Positions 52,401-64,000 are shown, counted from the stretch's first letter. The stretch is DNA of 64,000 bases from Rostratula benghalensis (GCA_013399305.1 VXAI01000189.1:1417323-1481322); one strand, 5' to 3'. Notes: a model not told the origin generated them from the letters alone. Made by a program: numbers and translations.

Positions 52401-54363
52401 TGTTGCAAGTAAGAGGTTTCAGTCCTGTTTTACAGCATAGGTAAATTGTTCAGGCACTGCTTACCCTCGGATGAAAGGGATTTCAATGACAAAGGGATTT
52501 GGCCATTAGAAAAAGTCTTCCTTTGGTCTCTTCTTCCTGATTTCAGGCCTGCTCCTCCATTCTCTTCCCATCTCCCTTGTCTTTATGTTACACCAAAGTG
52601 CACATCATGAAAAGGAGATTTATCAGGGTTGTATAGTTTTGTGTCTTAGCACACCAATAGTTCCGCACTGGAAGAGGGAGATGGGAGAGGCTGCGATCGA
52701 TCTTTTCTGTCTCCAGCTTCTAGCAGTACCTAGAGGGGCTTTTCTATCCAGGTAGTTTATAATGTACTCTCTATGCTTATAAATCAGCATGGATAAAAGT
52801 ACCAAAACCTATATATAAAATAGACTAAATGAAAATAGCTGTGTTATCTGAAAATTTCAAGGTGTTATATACTGAGATTCTCTGCAGCTGAAGTACTTTT
52901 AGTGCATTTCTGTTCTGCCACCACCATGATGAATCTCCCTGAGTTATACTGGTTTATTACTGGCTTAAAATATTTAACAGCAATTTTTTTTGTGCAAAAA
53001 CCAAATAATTTGAGACACAAGGAGTGAGATGTCTAGAGCAAAGTGCACTAACTGCAAAATAAGCTGTGTTTGCCCATTAATAACTAATAACATCCTCCAG
53101 AAATTAGAGAGAGCACATATAAAGCATGAGTCTGTGCATGTGTTTATGTGTAGGTATAAGAATGTTTATAAAGTCCTCACTTCATTTCTCCCTGCCCTGT
53201 CCTGCAGCTCAGCTGGACTTTCTGACATTTCTTCTGTGGATACTTCTGCTATATAAATACAGCATAGATAGGCTCTAGAGCATTAGTTCCCCTTCACAAA
53301 TCCTGTCTTTTCCTGCCTTCTCTGCTGCTGCTTCTGATGTCCCTGGCCGATCTCAGTCCCAACAGCTAGGAAATCACCGATTAGCCTTTCTCGGGGTAAT
53401 TTTATCCCCATCTCTCCCCATGATTCCACAGTTTCCCATCACACCAGTGTGCTGCAATGTGCTGTGCTCTGCTAGTGGGAAGCTGGGCTTGCCCTGGGAC
53501 CCCATTCCAGGACTCACCCCCAGCCTTGCTACATTTCCTTATCTTTGGCTTTCTGCTGAAGTCTAGCAAACCAAACTGCACATCACCGCCAACAGTTTGC
53601 TTCTGTCGCTCTCTTAATTGCTTTAATCTCCTGCTTTGCACTCATTTTGCCAACAGATGAACGTTCTTCAGGCAGATGCTGTGTGTTACTACTTTCTGAA
53701 AGGCACTTTGATGTACTCTGTATAATTACTGCAAACAAATAAATCCTGAGGAGCTGGGGAGCACTGTTGGTTAAACGGGGGCCAAAACTTTTCCAGAAAA
53801 ATAATGGATGTTTTATTTCCATGGAACTAGAAATGCCATTGTATGTGGGTTTCCACTTCTTTTGTAGTGAACTGGAAAAGGATTGAGAGAATCACAAGGT
53901 GGATAAAGACGGACAAAAGAGGAAGAGCCTTTTAGTCTTTCTATCTAAAAGGCCAAAACAGAGAGCAACATGGGGAAGGAGGAAAACTGAGCTGAAAAAC
54001 TGAAGAACATCCAAGCAAAAATCACTAATATCCGCTGAAAAAATATTCTGAATCTGCTATGAAACTTGTTACATGGAAATAGATTAAAGACAAGACTCCC
54101 TTTCCCCCCCTTTCCTCTGTCTCTGCTTCTTCCCATGGAGGTGCAAGCCTGCTATAGGCATCATGTAGGCAGTCCCAGAAGCAAGGGCCCTCTTGTCCAG
54201 ATTCACAAAACGCGAGCAAGGGTTCATCTTTCTTCCAAAACATTTATTTTTCAGTCTTTTGCTTGGTAAGTGCTGACTTTACTAGCTCTCAGAGCCTCTT
54301 CCACTGCCTTAGCCAGTCTTTCTATTACCCTGGCTCTGACGGCAAGCCAGTGTCCACTGGGTT

Positions 54364-54391
54364 GCTACAAGCTACAAGCTACAAGCTACAA
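54364..54391. repeat. Heptamer tandem repeat (GCTACAA)4
   Basis: Four exact GCTACAA units are followed by GCTAGAC. It is a short minisatellite-like array in an SCML4 intron. Confidence 0.95.
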
Positions 54392-55579
54392 GCTAGACAT
54401 CTAATTGGCTATGGCTTTCTTGGGCTATCAAAGCCTACCCTGGCACATCACAGGAGGCTCCCAAGTGATGCTATCTAATGTGGCTTGAACTGGCACAAGG
54501 TAAGGATCCCGAGGATCACCTTTTTTCCCTCTCACTTCTATGAAAAACCTGGTGGGTCACGCTGTCTTATGCATGTGACACTTGGATGGGGGGGTAGGCT
54601 TTTCACCATCAATTGTGACCTGTGGCCTGTTGATCTGACTACCTGAAGTATGGGCATAATGCATCACTGATGTTTCTATCAAAACTTCAAAAGTTTAGGA
54701 ATGGAAATTCCCGTTTCAACTTTAATTTAAGCTATTTAAAGTCAAAGCCTGGACTCCTAACTTCAGACATCTCCTAAAGGGATCATATAATTCTATGGAA
54801 AAGTCTTACCCAACTAAAACAAAGTTAAAGCCAAAACTGAAGCTAAAATAAAGTTATAATCACATGATTTACCTGACCAGGGTTCTCAAAGAGCGCCCAT
54901 GCTTCCTCCACATGACTGTGCATGTAAAGCTTGAATTAAATGCTTATACCCAGGGGTAATGTTTTCTGTAGTGGATATGATCTCATCCATCATGCTTCAT
55001 GTATTCACACCAACATTTTTGTCTACTTTCCTGATGCATACCCTTTGATATGGAAAAAAAAGAGCATCTTTTTCCCCTTCTTCAAACTCAGTTTCATAGC
55101 TTAGCTCTCTCTTCTAATCTCCATGACTGCAGCCCAGGCAATCTCCAGCATTGCCAGTGCCTGAGCCATGGCCCTGAGCACATCTTTGGCTGAAGGACAG
55201 AAAGGCCTTTGGGTTTCTCCTCATCCACCTACATCTGCCACATCACCGCCTACACCCCTGGGGGGTAGCTTTTCAAAAGGGATGGATTTTCTTGCACCAC
55301 TCAAGACTGTGGAGATAAAGCAGCCTGGCAGAAGGTGAAGGAGAATTTCCCTTGGGCTGACTGCTTAGAGTTGTGTCTGTTTATACCTTCATTGCTTAGC
55401 ACCCACAAGGAGATAAAATTTCATAAACTTAAAGGAACAGAAAGGGGTTCTTTCTTCATCTGGGGGTTAGCAAACAGTAATCGCACAGCGTAAGGGTCAG
55501 AAGACTCTGTTTATCCAATTCCACCAATTCTGTAGAGTGCAGACAAATTATATCACAGGTGAATTTCATCTCTCTCATC

Positions 55580-55640
55580 CATCTCTTTTTTTTTTTTTTT
55601 TTAATGCCACATCTCTCTTTTTTTTTTTTTTTTCATGCCA
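55580..55640. repeat. Duplicated poly(T) module
   Basis: Two adjacent units of about 31 bases each have the form CATCTCT-poly(T)-ATGCCA. A poly(T) tract and its flanks have been copied in tandem. No SINE body adjoins either tract. Confidence 0.85.
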
Positions 55641-56609
55641 GTGTACCCCTTAGTGTAGATTTCATTAGTTTATTCTGCTCTAGGTTTAAAGGGCCTAAAT
55701 ACTGAAACCTCTACTACCACTCTCGTGAAACTTCTCCACAGGAGCATTGCCTGACTGTCTCTTTTCTTTCACCGTTCTGCTTTTACTTCCTACCTCTTGT
55801 ACCATCCTAAACTGTTCCTGTCCCTCCCCAGGTTTCTGAGTGACAACATGCAGTTCCAGCTCCGGCAGCCTCTCTTTCTGCTCTGCCACAGAGTTACCAC
55901 TCTGGACACATCATTTCAGAAAGCCAGTCCTGGAGATGGTGCTCCAGGTGCAGGCAGGACCTCAGTAAGGGGGTCCTCGTTGGGATGCCCTGCCCTGGGC
56001 TGTGGTGGGTCTGGAGATGGAGGAGGCATGCACCCAACCTGCTGATGGATGCACAAACTAGGAAGGAAGGAAGGAGAAGGAATGCCTGCAGTCATTCCAC
56101 CCTTTCTCTGCTCTATTCATCAATTGCTCTGGCATCAATTCCAAAGCCCCAAAGACCAGAAAAACTTTTTATATTAGACTTTGCTGTGGCTGGATGGCTT
56201 GTGCAGTTCCTCTGCTCCCACTTTAAGAGTGACCTTAATATTTTATTTATTGTTTAAAGGATAATGTTCATGGTAGAGGAATATATGAGGCAATAAATGG
56301 CCTTTGCAGGTAATTAAATGCTGAAGAGAGACGAAGCTATTGATAGCCATAAAAGCCATTTATTCTGAGTGCACTGAGAAGCCAGGAGCACTGTTCCTTA
56401 TAGCAGGCAACAAGACAAGATTAAACAAGCCACAGTACTAGAAAAGGGAAAGACAACATTTTTCTTGCCCTCTCAGGGCTTGCAATTTCTGAGCTGCTGT
56501 TTATTTTGTGCTTGGAACAGAAAATATTGATTGTAATAATACGTGGTTTTCTATCATGTTATTCTTTTTTCCTTAGCTGTTTTAGAAGGGCTTTGCACAT
56601 GGTGGCAAG

Positions 56610-56740
56610 AATTACTGCCCTCCTTGGACAGATGCTCAAATAACAGCACAGCAGGGAAGGGTGACTTGCCCACAAAAGCAATGGGAAAGTCTCTGGCAAA
56701 ATCCAGCTCCCAGCCTAGTGTCTTCCCTATTAGTCACAAC
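56610..56740 (-). mobile_element. MIR/CORE-SINE-like remnant, antisense
   Basis: The plus strand reads AGGGTGACTTGCCCACAAAA, later TCCAGCTCCCAGCCTAGTGTC and TCCCTATTAGTCAC. This is the reverse complement of the tRNA-derived head and core of an amniote CORE-SINE (...gacttgcccaaggtcac...ctagtgctctaaccac). It lies in the SCML4 intron. Confidence 0.6.
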
Positions 56741-58097
56741 CTTATAGTGCATTGCTATAGTACTTCTCATACCAGCTTGGAAGAGCCCACCTTCCTAGAT
56801 ATTGAGGCATTGATGTGGCATAGGATACCCCTGCCTCCTGCCATGTGAAGAAGTGATGTTCTGTGGACAGTGGCAGGAGACACCATATGGTATCTACTCA
56901 TACAAAGTTGACTTGGCAGTGGGGAGAGGAGCAAGGCTGGGGGCCTTATTCACAGACCTTGCTGTCATCCCCCCTGATAAGGACAAGGATACAGTGTGGC
57001 CACAGGAGCCCTTGCACAAAGATTTGCTGCAGCTACATGCAGCTGTGCTCTGCACGGAGCACAGCTGTTGTCTAACAGCACAAAATAAGCAAAACCCAAG
57101 GTTCAGTATAGAAGGAGCAAGGAAAGGGGAAAGTTTGATGCTTCCCAAATGAAAGAAACCATTTCTGTTTCTGTGCCTACCATCAGGTGGGTAAGAACTT
57201 TTCTAGCAAACGTGCTTTCCTCTGAAAAATAACAGTTTAACATTTCACGGGTGCATGTCAACAGTATGCAGGTGTTCCAGAAACGTCCTTCTGCCATGCT
57301 CACATCCAAGCCTCCATTAGCTCAGCACGGGAGGATTAATGAAAGGTGAACACAAAGAGTGTGGATAGAGACACTTCACAGGATCTCTGTTGACTTCCCA
57401 TCTGTGTAGCCCCTGGCACACTTCACAGCACTTTCTACAGAGCTCACCCAAATTTTGCTATCATTTTGGTTCAAACTACACTATCAGTCTCATGGAAAAT
57501 GAGTGCAGCTCCGGAGATGCTTTGAACCTAGATACTGCAGAGGCATGCAACATCTCAATATTTGCTGTAAAGCAGACCTGAAACCAGGCTCTTCCCATAT
57601 GAAGTCATGGCAGTCATGCCACAGTTGCTCCCTACAAATTGCTCTCATGGGCCAGAAAGTCCTCTCACAGCTGAGGAGCCATGAGGTACGTCCTCAGATG
57701 TGCCAAGATAAGGCAACGAAGCCACTGATGTTGAGAGAGGGCTGGAGAGGGATCTTTGCCCCATGTGTGGTGCGAGAGGCTATGGCAAGGCAGGCAGAGT
57801 GTGGGGGCTCAGGTGCAAGAAGGGTAATGCACAGCCAGCAAGGCTTCTTGCAGAGGCCAGTGCTGGGTGCAGCCCGGTGAGTGCATACTTCTTAGGCATG
57901 TACAACATTGTTGTAAGTGATATATGCACATATCAACAAATCCCACCTGGCCTGTACACAGCCATTAGCATTTGGCAGTTTGCTGTGAGCACAGGTGAAT
58001 AATGGCTTAGGGGCATGTGCTTTGGAGTGAGGTTAAAAGGTGAGTCCTGTATGGTGTAAGTGGATTAATATGACTGGACACGATGCTGGCTTCTCCT

Positions 58098-58145
58098 CTC
58101 ACTTCTGCCAGTGTAAATCAAGAGTAACTGCACCAAAGTCAATAC
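58098..58145. repeat. GTGTAAATC-type palindromic repeat, copy 7
   Basis: CTCACTTCTGCCAGTGTAAA then TCAAGAGTAACTGCACCAAAG and TCAAT. It is a good match to the left half of the family. Confidence 0.55.
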
Positions 58146-59400
58146 ATGTATTAAATTCATTGGTACACAGGGGCTGAAAAGCACATGATTTTAAAAGAAA
58201 GAACATCTCGATTACAAGCTGGAGAACAGAAACAAAGAGAAATGTGGCTGCTTTGCATGGCTTCCTGTGGTGCTTTATTATGGCCCTGCTCCTTCCATGC
58301 GAGCTCTATCCCCACAGGCACCCTTGCAGACCCGCCTGCGAGAAGAGCTCCTGCTGTTCTCCTTATTATGGCCACTACAGGCAAACTCTGCCTCTGTTCT
58401 GTCACAGAGGTCCTCCTTGCTGCAGAGAAACGCTGGCTCCCACAGAGATGGAAGGAGATTTAGGCAATGCAGCATTAAACATATCAGTAGCTCACTCTGA
58501 TTCCTCTGCCTCACAGCCATGGACAGACAGCTCCTGAGCCGGGCATGAGTTGTCCTGGGGAAGAGGTAGCTTTTTCCCCTTTGGCAGAGCAACCTGGGGT
58601 TCACAAAATTTAGTACAACAGGTCAGTGGTCAACAGAGTGCTGAAAGTGTCCTCCAATTCAATATCTCCATATTTCTGTTAAACTTTGGTGGAGGGAGAG
58701 TCACCTTTTGGGGGTGCCGCCTCAGAGAGCCACCTGAGCACCCATCTGCTTTGGAAATGGCACTGCTCATCACAGCCTCCTCCACTGTGAGACCAGGTGG
58801 CTCCTCGATCACCCCTCCCACATCCCCACTTCCACAGGGAAGCACCCAAATCTCTGCAGGTTATTTTGACCCACTCTATGACTCTCTGCCCAGCAGGCCA
58901 GTGGCTATCAGACCCTGGGGTAAATGAACTGGAGCCTGGTTGGGGTAGTTTTAACCCCATGTATAATTGCTGCCCTCAACTATTTCACAGCTCACGTATT
59001 CCACCATACCACAGTGCTGCTGGTGATGGAGATATAAAAGCCCCAAGAGCTTCTCTCTCTTCTCCCATCCCACTCCCAGGCAGAGGGATGGAAAGCCTAG
59101 GCCAGCACTAGCCCTGACTAGCTCAGGCTGCCCAGCCCATGCTACCTCCAGGGGGGCTATTAATTGCCCCCCGGCCATGGGAGAGCCAGGGAAGGGAAGC
59201 CTTCCCTACATCCATGTCTCCTGCCTGGTCTCTGGCAAAAAAAAATATTTTTCTGCTTGCTCAGTTTCTGGGCAGAGCCAGTGGGGATAGTGTCAGGGAG
59301 ATCTGCATTGAAATTATATAGGGAGGGAGATGCTCAGAGTGTAACAGCCACTATAAAAGCTCCGGTTGTGGAGCTGCCTTCCATCACATACAGCCTTGCC

Positions 59401-59438
59401 ATGCAAATGTACATGCAAATGAAAATGCAAATGCAAAC
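59401..59438 (+). promoter_or_regulatory. Three octamer (POU) motifs at exact 12-bp spacing
   Basis: ATGCAAAT occurs exactly at 59401-59408, 59413-59420 and 59425-59432. A near copy, ATGCAAAC, lies at 59431-59438. The octamer is the canonical site for OCT1/OCT2 and other POU factors. The cluster lies in an SCML4 intron, 1.8 kb on the 3' side of the SLED exon. Human SCML4 is expressed mainly in lymphoid cells as far as I recall, and octamer sites are common in lymphoid enhancers; that functional link is inference. It could also be a chance 12-bp tandem duplication. Confidence 0.5.
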
Positions 59439-61209
59439 ACAAATGCCAGGCCTCCTGGGCTGCACTCGCTCAGTGCTACAGAAATCCCTTGACCTCTCTG
59501 AAACATTCAGGTAACTGTGAATGTCCTAATCCAGAGGAAAAAAAAATGCTTTTCAGTTTGGGTTCCTGCTTTTGCTCCCCTATGTGTAAGAGAAGCAGAT
59601 GGATTGCTTTGCACAGAAAGGTGATTTCTGTACTGGGTACACAGCCCACTCCCAGCTTTGGTGTGACAAGCACACACATAGGGTCTTCCTGGCAAACAAA
59701 TTATTTGTGAGTCATAATGGTGGACACTAAAATACCTTTCTCTTGGCTGCTAGCACGTAGCTACCATTAAGCTGAATGCATGAGAGACAGTGTGCTCCCC
59801 AAACACCTGCAGTGTTGTTAATAAAAGAGGAGGAAAAATAATTTGAATCAGTAGGAAGCCTGCAGGTGAACCAAAGGTTCAGGGCCATAACTTTGCATCT
59901 TTCTTTTTTTTTAAACTAACTTTTACAATGTCCGTAGCAGGGCTCCAGGGCAGTTTGCAGCCACTGACCGCAGTTGGGGGCTGCAGAGAGCTCACAGCTC
60001 CATGAGGGCTGTGCAGGGCCAGCACCCCTTCCCAGCAGACTGGGGTGTGGGCAAGAAGGAAGCCCAGGCATGCGGCCCACCTGGGAGACTGGTGCATCTC
60101 TGGACCACCATCATCCTTGGGTGCACCTTCCCCACCCCACAGAGACTTTGCCCCACGCAATCAAGCACCAAGTCACCACTGGTGACTGTAGGTGTTTTAA
60201 GCCAGCAGAAACACACCTGCAAGTAGCAATGCAATCCCTTTAGCAGTCTCAACTCTCATTTAGGCTTATACTTAGAGGCGGAGATGACAAATTGGGATCC
60301 AGTATTAGCTACAGCTAATAATGTTGCCTTGAATTTAACACTAATGGCACTGACCCAAAACTGCTTTTCTGCAAGCACCTTTCTTCCCTCACCTGGTACA
60401 AAGTCCCCTGGGGTGAAGGCAGACCATGCTGTTTTGCAGGTGATCATTAAAATGAGCAGCATGAAGTAGGGAAGCACATGGGTAATGAAGTGCTGGGGCA
60501 GTGCCAGGTCAGAGCATACCAGTGAAGGTGGTGATTTCCTACCCATGCTAAGATGACCCCAAATCCTGGGCTGGGGTCCATGTTGTCACCCAGCATCCCA
60601 CCTCTCGCTGCAGCCAATGAGCCAAGGCTGTGTAGGAAACAGAGGAGCCTGGGGAGTGGGGACAAGCAAGACCTTGTTGGGGTGGCTGGTCCCTGAGACT
60701 GCTCTGGGGCAGGTCTGCAAGCAATGGAGTCTTGGTAGTTGGTGGGAATCCTTCAGTGCCTGATACGGTCGTTGAGTTGCATGAAGGGAGTAATTTCCCC
60801 GCTACCTTCCCTCCTGCCTGAAACTTGGAGGAGCTTAATCCTTTTGATGCTTCTACCCCAGGGCAAAGTATGGCTGAGGAGACCAAAAGCTATGGAAGAG
60901 AAATGATAGAAACAGAGACAATAGGATTGCACAAGCCTTGCTTCTTTAGAAAAAGAGATAAAAGAATCAGAGATATGAAATAATCAAAAATTATGCGTAT
61001 CACTGCTGTGGCTCCTCAACACATTGGTTTTCACCCAAAAGCCTCCTCTGTAGCCACTGGAAAAATATTGCAAATCAACCCTCTCCCTCCCTCTGGAAAG
61101 GTCCCACCGGGACCTGCAGTTCTCTAGGACATACAGTACAGGACTAAAAAAAGACAGTTATTTCTTCAACCCTAATGTATCTGGAGCCCAAGCCGATCAA
61201 GCAGCCTAC

Positions 61210-61404
61210 CTGCCTCCATCTGTCTGTTTTCATAGACCTCTGGGCTTTCTGACACAGCACTGTACTGCTGGAAAGGCTGGTTGCTGAAGAGATTGTCACA
61301 CAGGAGGCTGCGACAGAGTTTCTTCAGGAAGCGCAGGACGTACCCGATGCTGTTCACTACCAGCAGGCTCAGGAGATGCTGCTTCCCCTCAAAAGAAGCT
61401 GTAA
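61210..61404 (-). CDS. SCML4: SCML4 exon: end of SLED domain and start of linker (fourth-last coding exon)
   Basis: This exon encodes 64 full codons plus split codons at both ends. SCML4 is a Sex-comb-on-midleg-like Polycomb-group protein of the nucleus. The family carries a SLED domain (DUF3588, reported to bind DNA in SCML2) and a C-terminal SAM domain; SCML4 lacks MBT repeats. The stretch VVNSIGYVLRFLKKLCRSLL closely matches the end of the SLED domain as I remember human SCML4. It is followed by SNQPFQQYSAVSESPEVYEN, which starts the less conserved linker. The acceptor, read on the minus strand, is TTTATTTTCCAG before base 61404; the donor is GGCAG/GTAGGC after base 61210. The exon starts in phase with 2 bases completing a codon and ends with 1 base, a G. 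That G joins the AA of the next exon to give Glu. Upstream exons are not in the window. Assignment to SCML4 rather than SCMH1 or SCML2 rests on the downstream SAM sequence and on this domain. Confidence 0.96.
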
Positions 61405-64000
61405 CTGGAAAATAAACAGCAGCAACTCAGTACCTGGGGATGCATGGCAGCAGGAAGAATGAGAGCAAGGGAAAATACATTTGCTTTTATGTCTTAAAAT
61501 ATTTTGCATAATTGCGCATCACACACACCCACCCCCAACCCCGCCACCCCAAAGCACAAAAAAAACTGGAGGAGCTTAAGGAGCTGAGTTTGTGTGACCC
61601 AGATGACCTTCTCTGTGGGGCAATGAAAGTTGCCGACTGGCATGACCAGCAGTGCAAGGATTTCTAATATATGCATCCAACTGAAAACTATTGTGTGATT
61701 GGAAGGAGGCAATTATGATACCCTGGTCTAAGGAAGTGGAAAGAAAGTGATCTGCCAGTGATGGGCTATTAGACTGACTTCAGCAATACCTAAGGTTTTA
61801 AAAGATAATGGGGAGACAAGATTTAAAGACATGGCTGTGAATGAATAAAAGGTACCAGGGTTGTACTGAAGAGAGGGCTACCAACTTCACTTTATTTACT
61901 GATTTAATTGCACTTATAGGCAGCAGAAGGTTGGCAGTTGTGGCCTATCCAGAATTCAGTAAAGTATGAGAAATCTTTCATTAAACTGGAAATGATTGCA
62001 TATGAAAGGTGGATCAGGAGATGACAACAGGCTCTGCTGGCTGGAGATGCCCAAGCACTGGAGAGGAACCAGCAGTGTTCTGTGCTGGCACAAAAAGATT
62101 TTGTTGGTGGTGTAAGCTAGAAGGCATTATTAATGGGGAAGAGAACTGGGAGATTGCACAGAAAGGATTGGCTGATTTTGAGCTCTGCAATAATAAAAAT
62201 TGGTGGGAAAAAATACTAGAAGATGCAGAGCAATCTATACTTTTTGAGGAGGCTCAACATGACCTTATGGGAGAAGAAATTATAGGATAGACTCACCAGA
62301 TGACCATGAGCCACCAAGGTGACAGAGCAATGAAAAAGTCAGGTATATTTCAAGGCGGTATTGAACAAAGCAATTTCCAGGAGAAACAAGGGATTGTCAA
62401 TTCCACTATATAAAGTCCTGGTGAAACCTGAGCTGGACTGGTGGGCATTATTATGATCATCCAGACTCAAAAGGCATGAATTCACCCTTGAAGAGTTGCA
62501 CAGTCAGTCCACAGCAACGTTCAGGGAGCAGAGTTTCCCTGTGGCACTAAAGCCATCACCATTTCTGCTGCATGAGGTTGGGGAAAGATACTTGCGCTGC
62601 TTTCATTAATCCAGTGATCTTCCTCACAATGCATAGAGGACCTGAAAGAAACTGTATTTCAGCCTCACAGGATAAGAACTGGTCTCTAGACATACGTCTC
62701 TGAGCTCAAGGGTGAGAGCAGAGCAATTAAAATTCCTGGGAAAAGCTGACAGGGAATATATTTAGCCAAGAATCAAAAAGGACATAGGTCCCAGGCATGA
62801 GAGAGGTGGAGGGGTCACAACAGACCCACCAGGATCAATTGTAGCAGGATACATTCAAGTGTCAAGAGGTTTGCAGGGAGGAATACATGATATGGTTGCC
62901 TGAACTCCAACACCTTGAAGGTTTTTTTCCAGTCCTACAGCCTCCTGTCACTACTAACGAGTATAAATTACAATCTTAGGTTTATAATTTTTGGGATAGC
63001 TTCAGAGATATCCTGCTGGCCTGATCTACTGTAAGAGATCATGCTCCACAGCTGGTTGAGCATCTGTGAGCCAAGCCATGGGAAGATTGGAAACCCCATG
63101 ACAAAATCTGTCTGCACTGCTGCTGGACTGGGAGTGAGCTGCAATCTCAGAGCCACACCAAGAGTAGGAGGCCATTCACCCCTCCTTGATGATTAGAAAA
63201 AGTGTTGGGGGCAAGGCTGACCAGATGCTTTTAGGTCAGGCACCTGAAGCTGAGCCAGCTCAGAGGAAGCAAGACCAAGGGGTTTGGCAGGCTTGGTGCA
63301 AAATGTGACTTTTCTGCTTGTAATGAAAATCATATATGCAACACAGAGGCAGGCAAAAATGAAGCTTTGCACTAAATTCTTTGGTCTCACGTTTCCGTGG
63401 ACAAATCTGGATCATTCTTAGAGTATTTCTGATGTCCCTTAAGGAAAGCACACCTGTGATTAGAGATAACAAAAGGAGAGGGAGGAAGCAGGATTTATAT
63501 GCTGTACAGCGGGCCAGAGCTTGGGCTCCCACGCAAGAGGGTCCCAATGGCACAGCTGAGCTTCTTGGTCCTTGCAAAACTGATTGGCCTTGCAGTCCTT
63601 GCCTGACTCGTTGGAAGCAGCTCATTAGAGAGCCTTGTTCCTTTATTCCCTTGCTTGTTTCATTCCCACTGCATCCCTGTGTGCTGAAACAACGTTGTGA
63701 CACAAAACTCTTGCTGTGTTTAAAAGAGAAGTTCGTGTTCATTCTGAGAGCCAGGGCAGGGGACTCAGCGTGGGACATGGGAAACTCATGGGAACACAGT
63801 GAGAAGTGTCACTGTGGGAAGATGAGGAGCTCCTGGGAAGTTCCCTCTGATCTCCGATTCTCTCTATTTGTATAGTCCTGCTGTATGAGGAATTGTCGTG
63901 GGACTTTTGCAATTCCTACAGCCAAGAGCAGATTTGGCTCATGAGCTGCAGGGGGAGGAGGCACCAGCAGCTGAACTCTGTGCAAGTTTTCCTTTAGAGC
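61405..64000 (-). other. SCML4: SCML4 intron, 3' part only
   Basis: The sequence upstream of the SLED exon must be intron, because the preceding exon (encoding the start of the SLED domain) is not in the window. It contains the ancient CR1 remnant. Overlapping open frames on both strands at 63260-63875 have no recognisable domain and are probably chance. Confidence 0.8.
61740..62540 (+). mobile_element. Ancient CR1/L3-like LINE ORF2 remnant
   Basis: This is a degraded reading of CR1 ORF2. Landmarks include CCTATCCAGAATTCAGTAAAG near 61950 (cf. the DFSKAFD motif region of the reverse transcriptase), a block around 62385-62450 with CTATATAAAGTCCTGGTGAA (cf. LYKVLVRP) and GAGCTGGACTGGTGGGC, and GGCATGAATTCACCCTTGAA. 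There are many frameshifts and stops. An open frame at 62009-62290 inside it is a chance survivor. It lies in the SCML4 intron upstream of the SLED exon. Confidence 0.65.

Larger units (their letters stand above)
46320..61209 (-). other. SCML4: SCML4 intron between SLED and linker exons
   Basis: A 14.9-kb phase-1 intron holding two MIR-like SINEs, two palindromic repeats, the heptamer array, the duplicated poly(T) module and the octamer triplet. No additional coding exon was recognised; alternative exons cannot be excluded. Confidence 0.85.

Noticed and set aside
59164..59514. Met/Gln-rich frame (MQMYMQMKMQMQTQM)
   Set aside because: It is produced by translating the 12-bp octamer repeat, with no coding support.
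62009..62290. Plus-strand open frame of 93 residues
   Set aside because: It lies within the decayed CR1/L3 ORF2 remnant and is out of the conserved frame over most of its length.
63260..63875. Overlapping open frames of 172 (minus) and 164 (plus) residues
   Set aside because: Both lie in SCML4 intron sequence without similarity to known proteins. They do not match the missing SLED-start exon.

Overview
The window is vertebrate nuclear DNA, almost certainly from a bird. It has sparse, long-intron coding content, one recognisable gene with split exons, CR1 (chicken repeat 1) non-LTR retrotransposon pieces of recent and ancient type, tRNA-derived CORE/MIR-like SINE remnants, and one 76-base assembly gap. 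There are no operons, bacterial genes, CRISPR arrays, rRNA or tRNA genes.

The only protein-coding gene I can support is the 3' part of SCML4 (Scm polycomb group protein like 4), on the minus strand. Its last four coding exons lie at 61404-61210, 46319-46053, 37257-37112 and 32020-31895. Each has a canonical acceptor and donor, and the codon phases join without adjustment. Together they encode the C-terminal 243 residues: the end of the SLED (DUF3588) domain, a Ser/Gly-rich linker, and a complete SAM domain ending at a stop codon. The N-terminal exons are not in the window and must lie beyond 64 kb.

Layout. 1-4.1 kb: intergenic. 4.1-4.7 kb: an orphan CpG island with GC boxes, a YY1-like site and a near-consensus CTCF core. 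4.8-19.8 kb: intergenic, with a truncated CR1 at 17.4-17.8 kb. 19.84-20.4 kb: sequence that reads on the minus strand like the end of a 3' UTR, with two AATAAA signals, UGUA motifs and a GU-rich downstream element; it is possibly a very distal SCML4 polyadenylation site. 20.4-31.9 kb: either intergenic DNA or a long SCML4 3' UTR. 31.9-61.4 kb: SCML4 exons and introns, carrying a minus-strand CR1 copy with pentamer arrays very close to one splice donor, ancient CR1 debris, and a triplet of octamer (POU) motifs. 61.4-64 kb: an SCML4 intron with an old CR1 copy.

In mammals SCML4 sits next to SOBP and SEC63. I found no SOBP coding sequence here, so the low-coordinate end is probably the intergenic spacer on that side. 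The gene product is a chromatin-associated Polycomb-family protein. Nothing in the window amounts to a new multi-gene system. The best leads are regulatory or repeat-based: the orphan CpG island with its CTCF core, the phased octamer array, the possible 12-kb 3' UTR, and a family of short palindromic elements present at least seven times.
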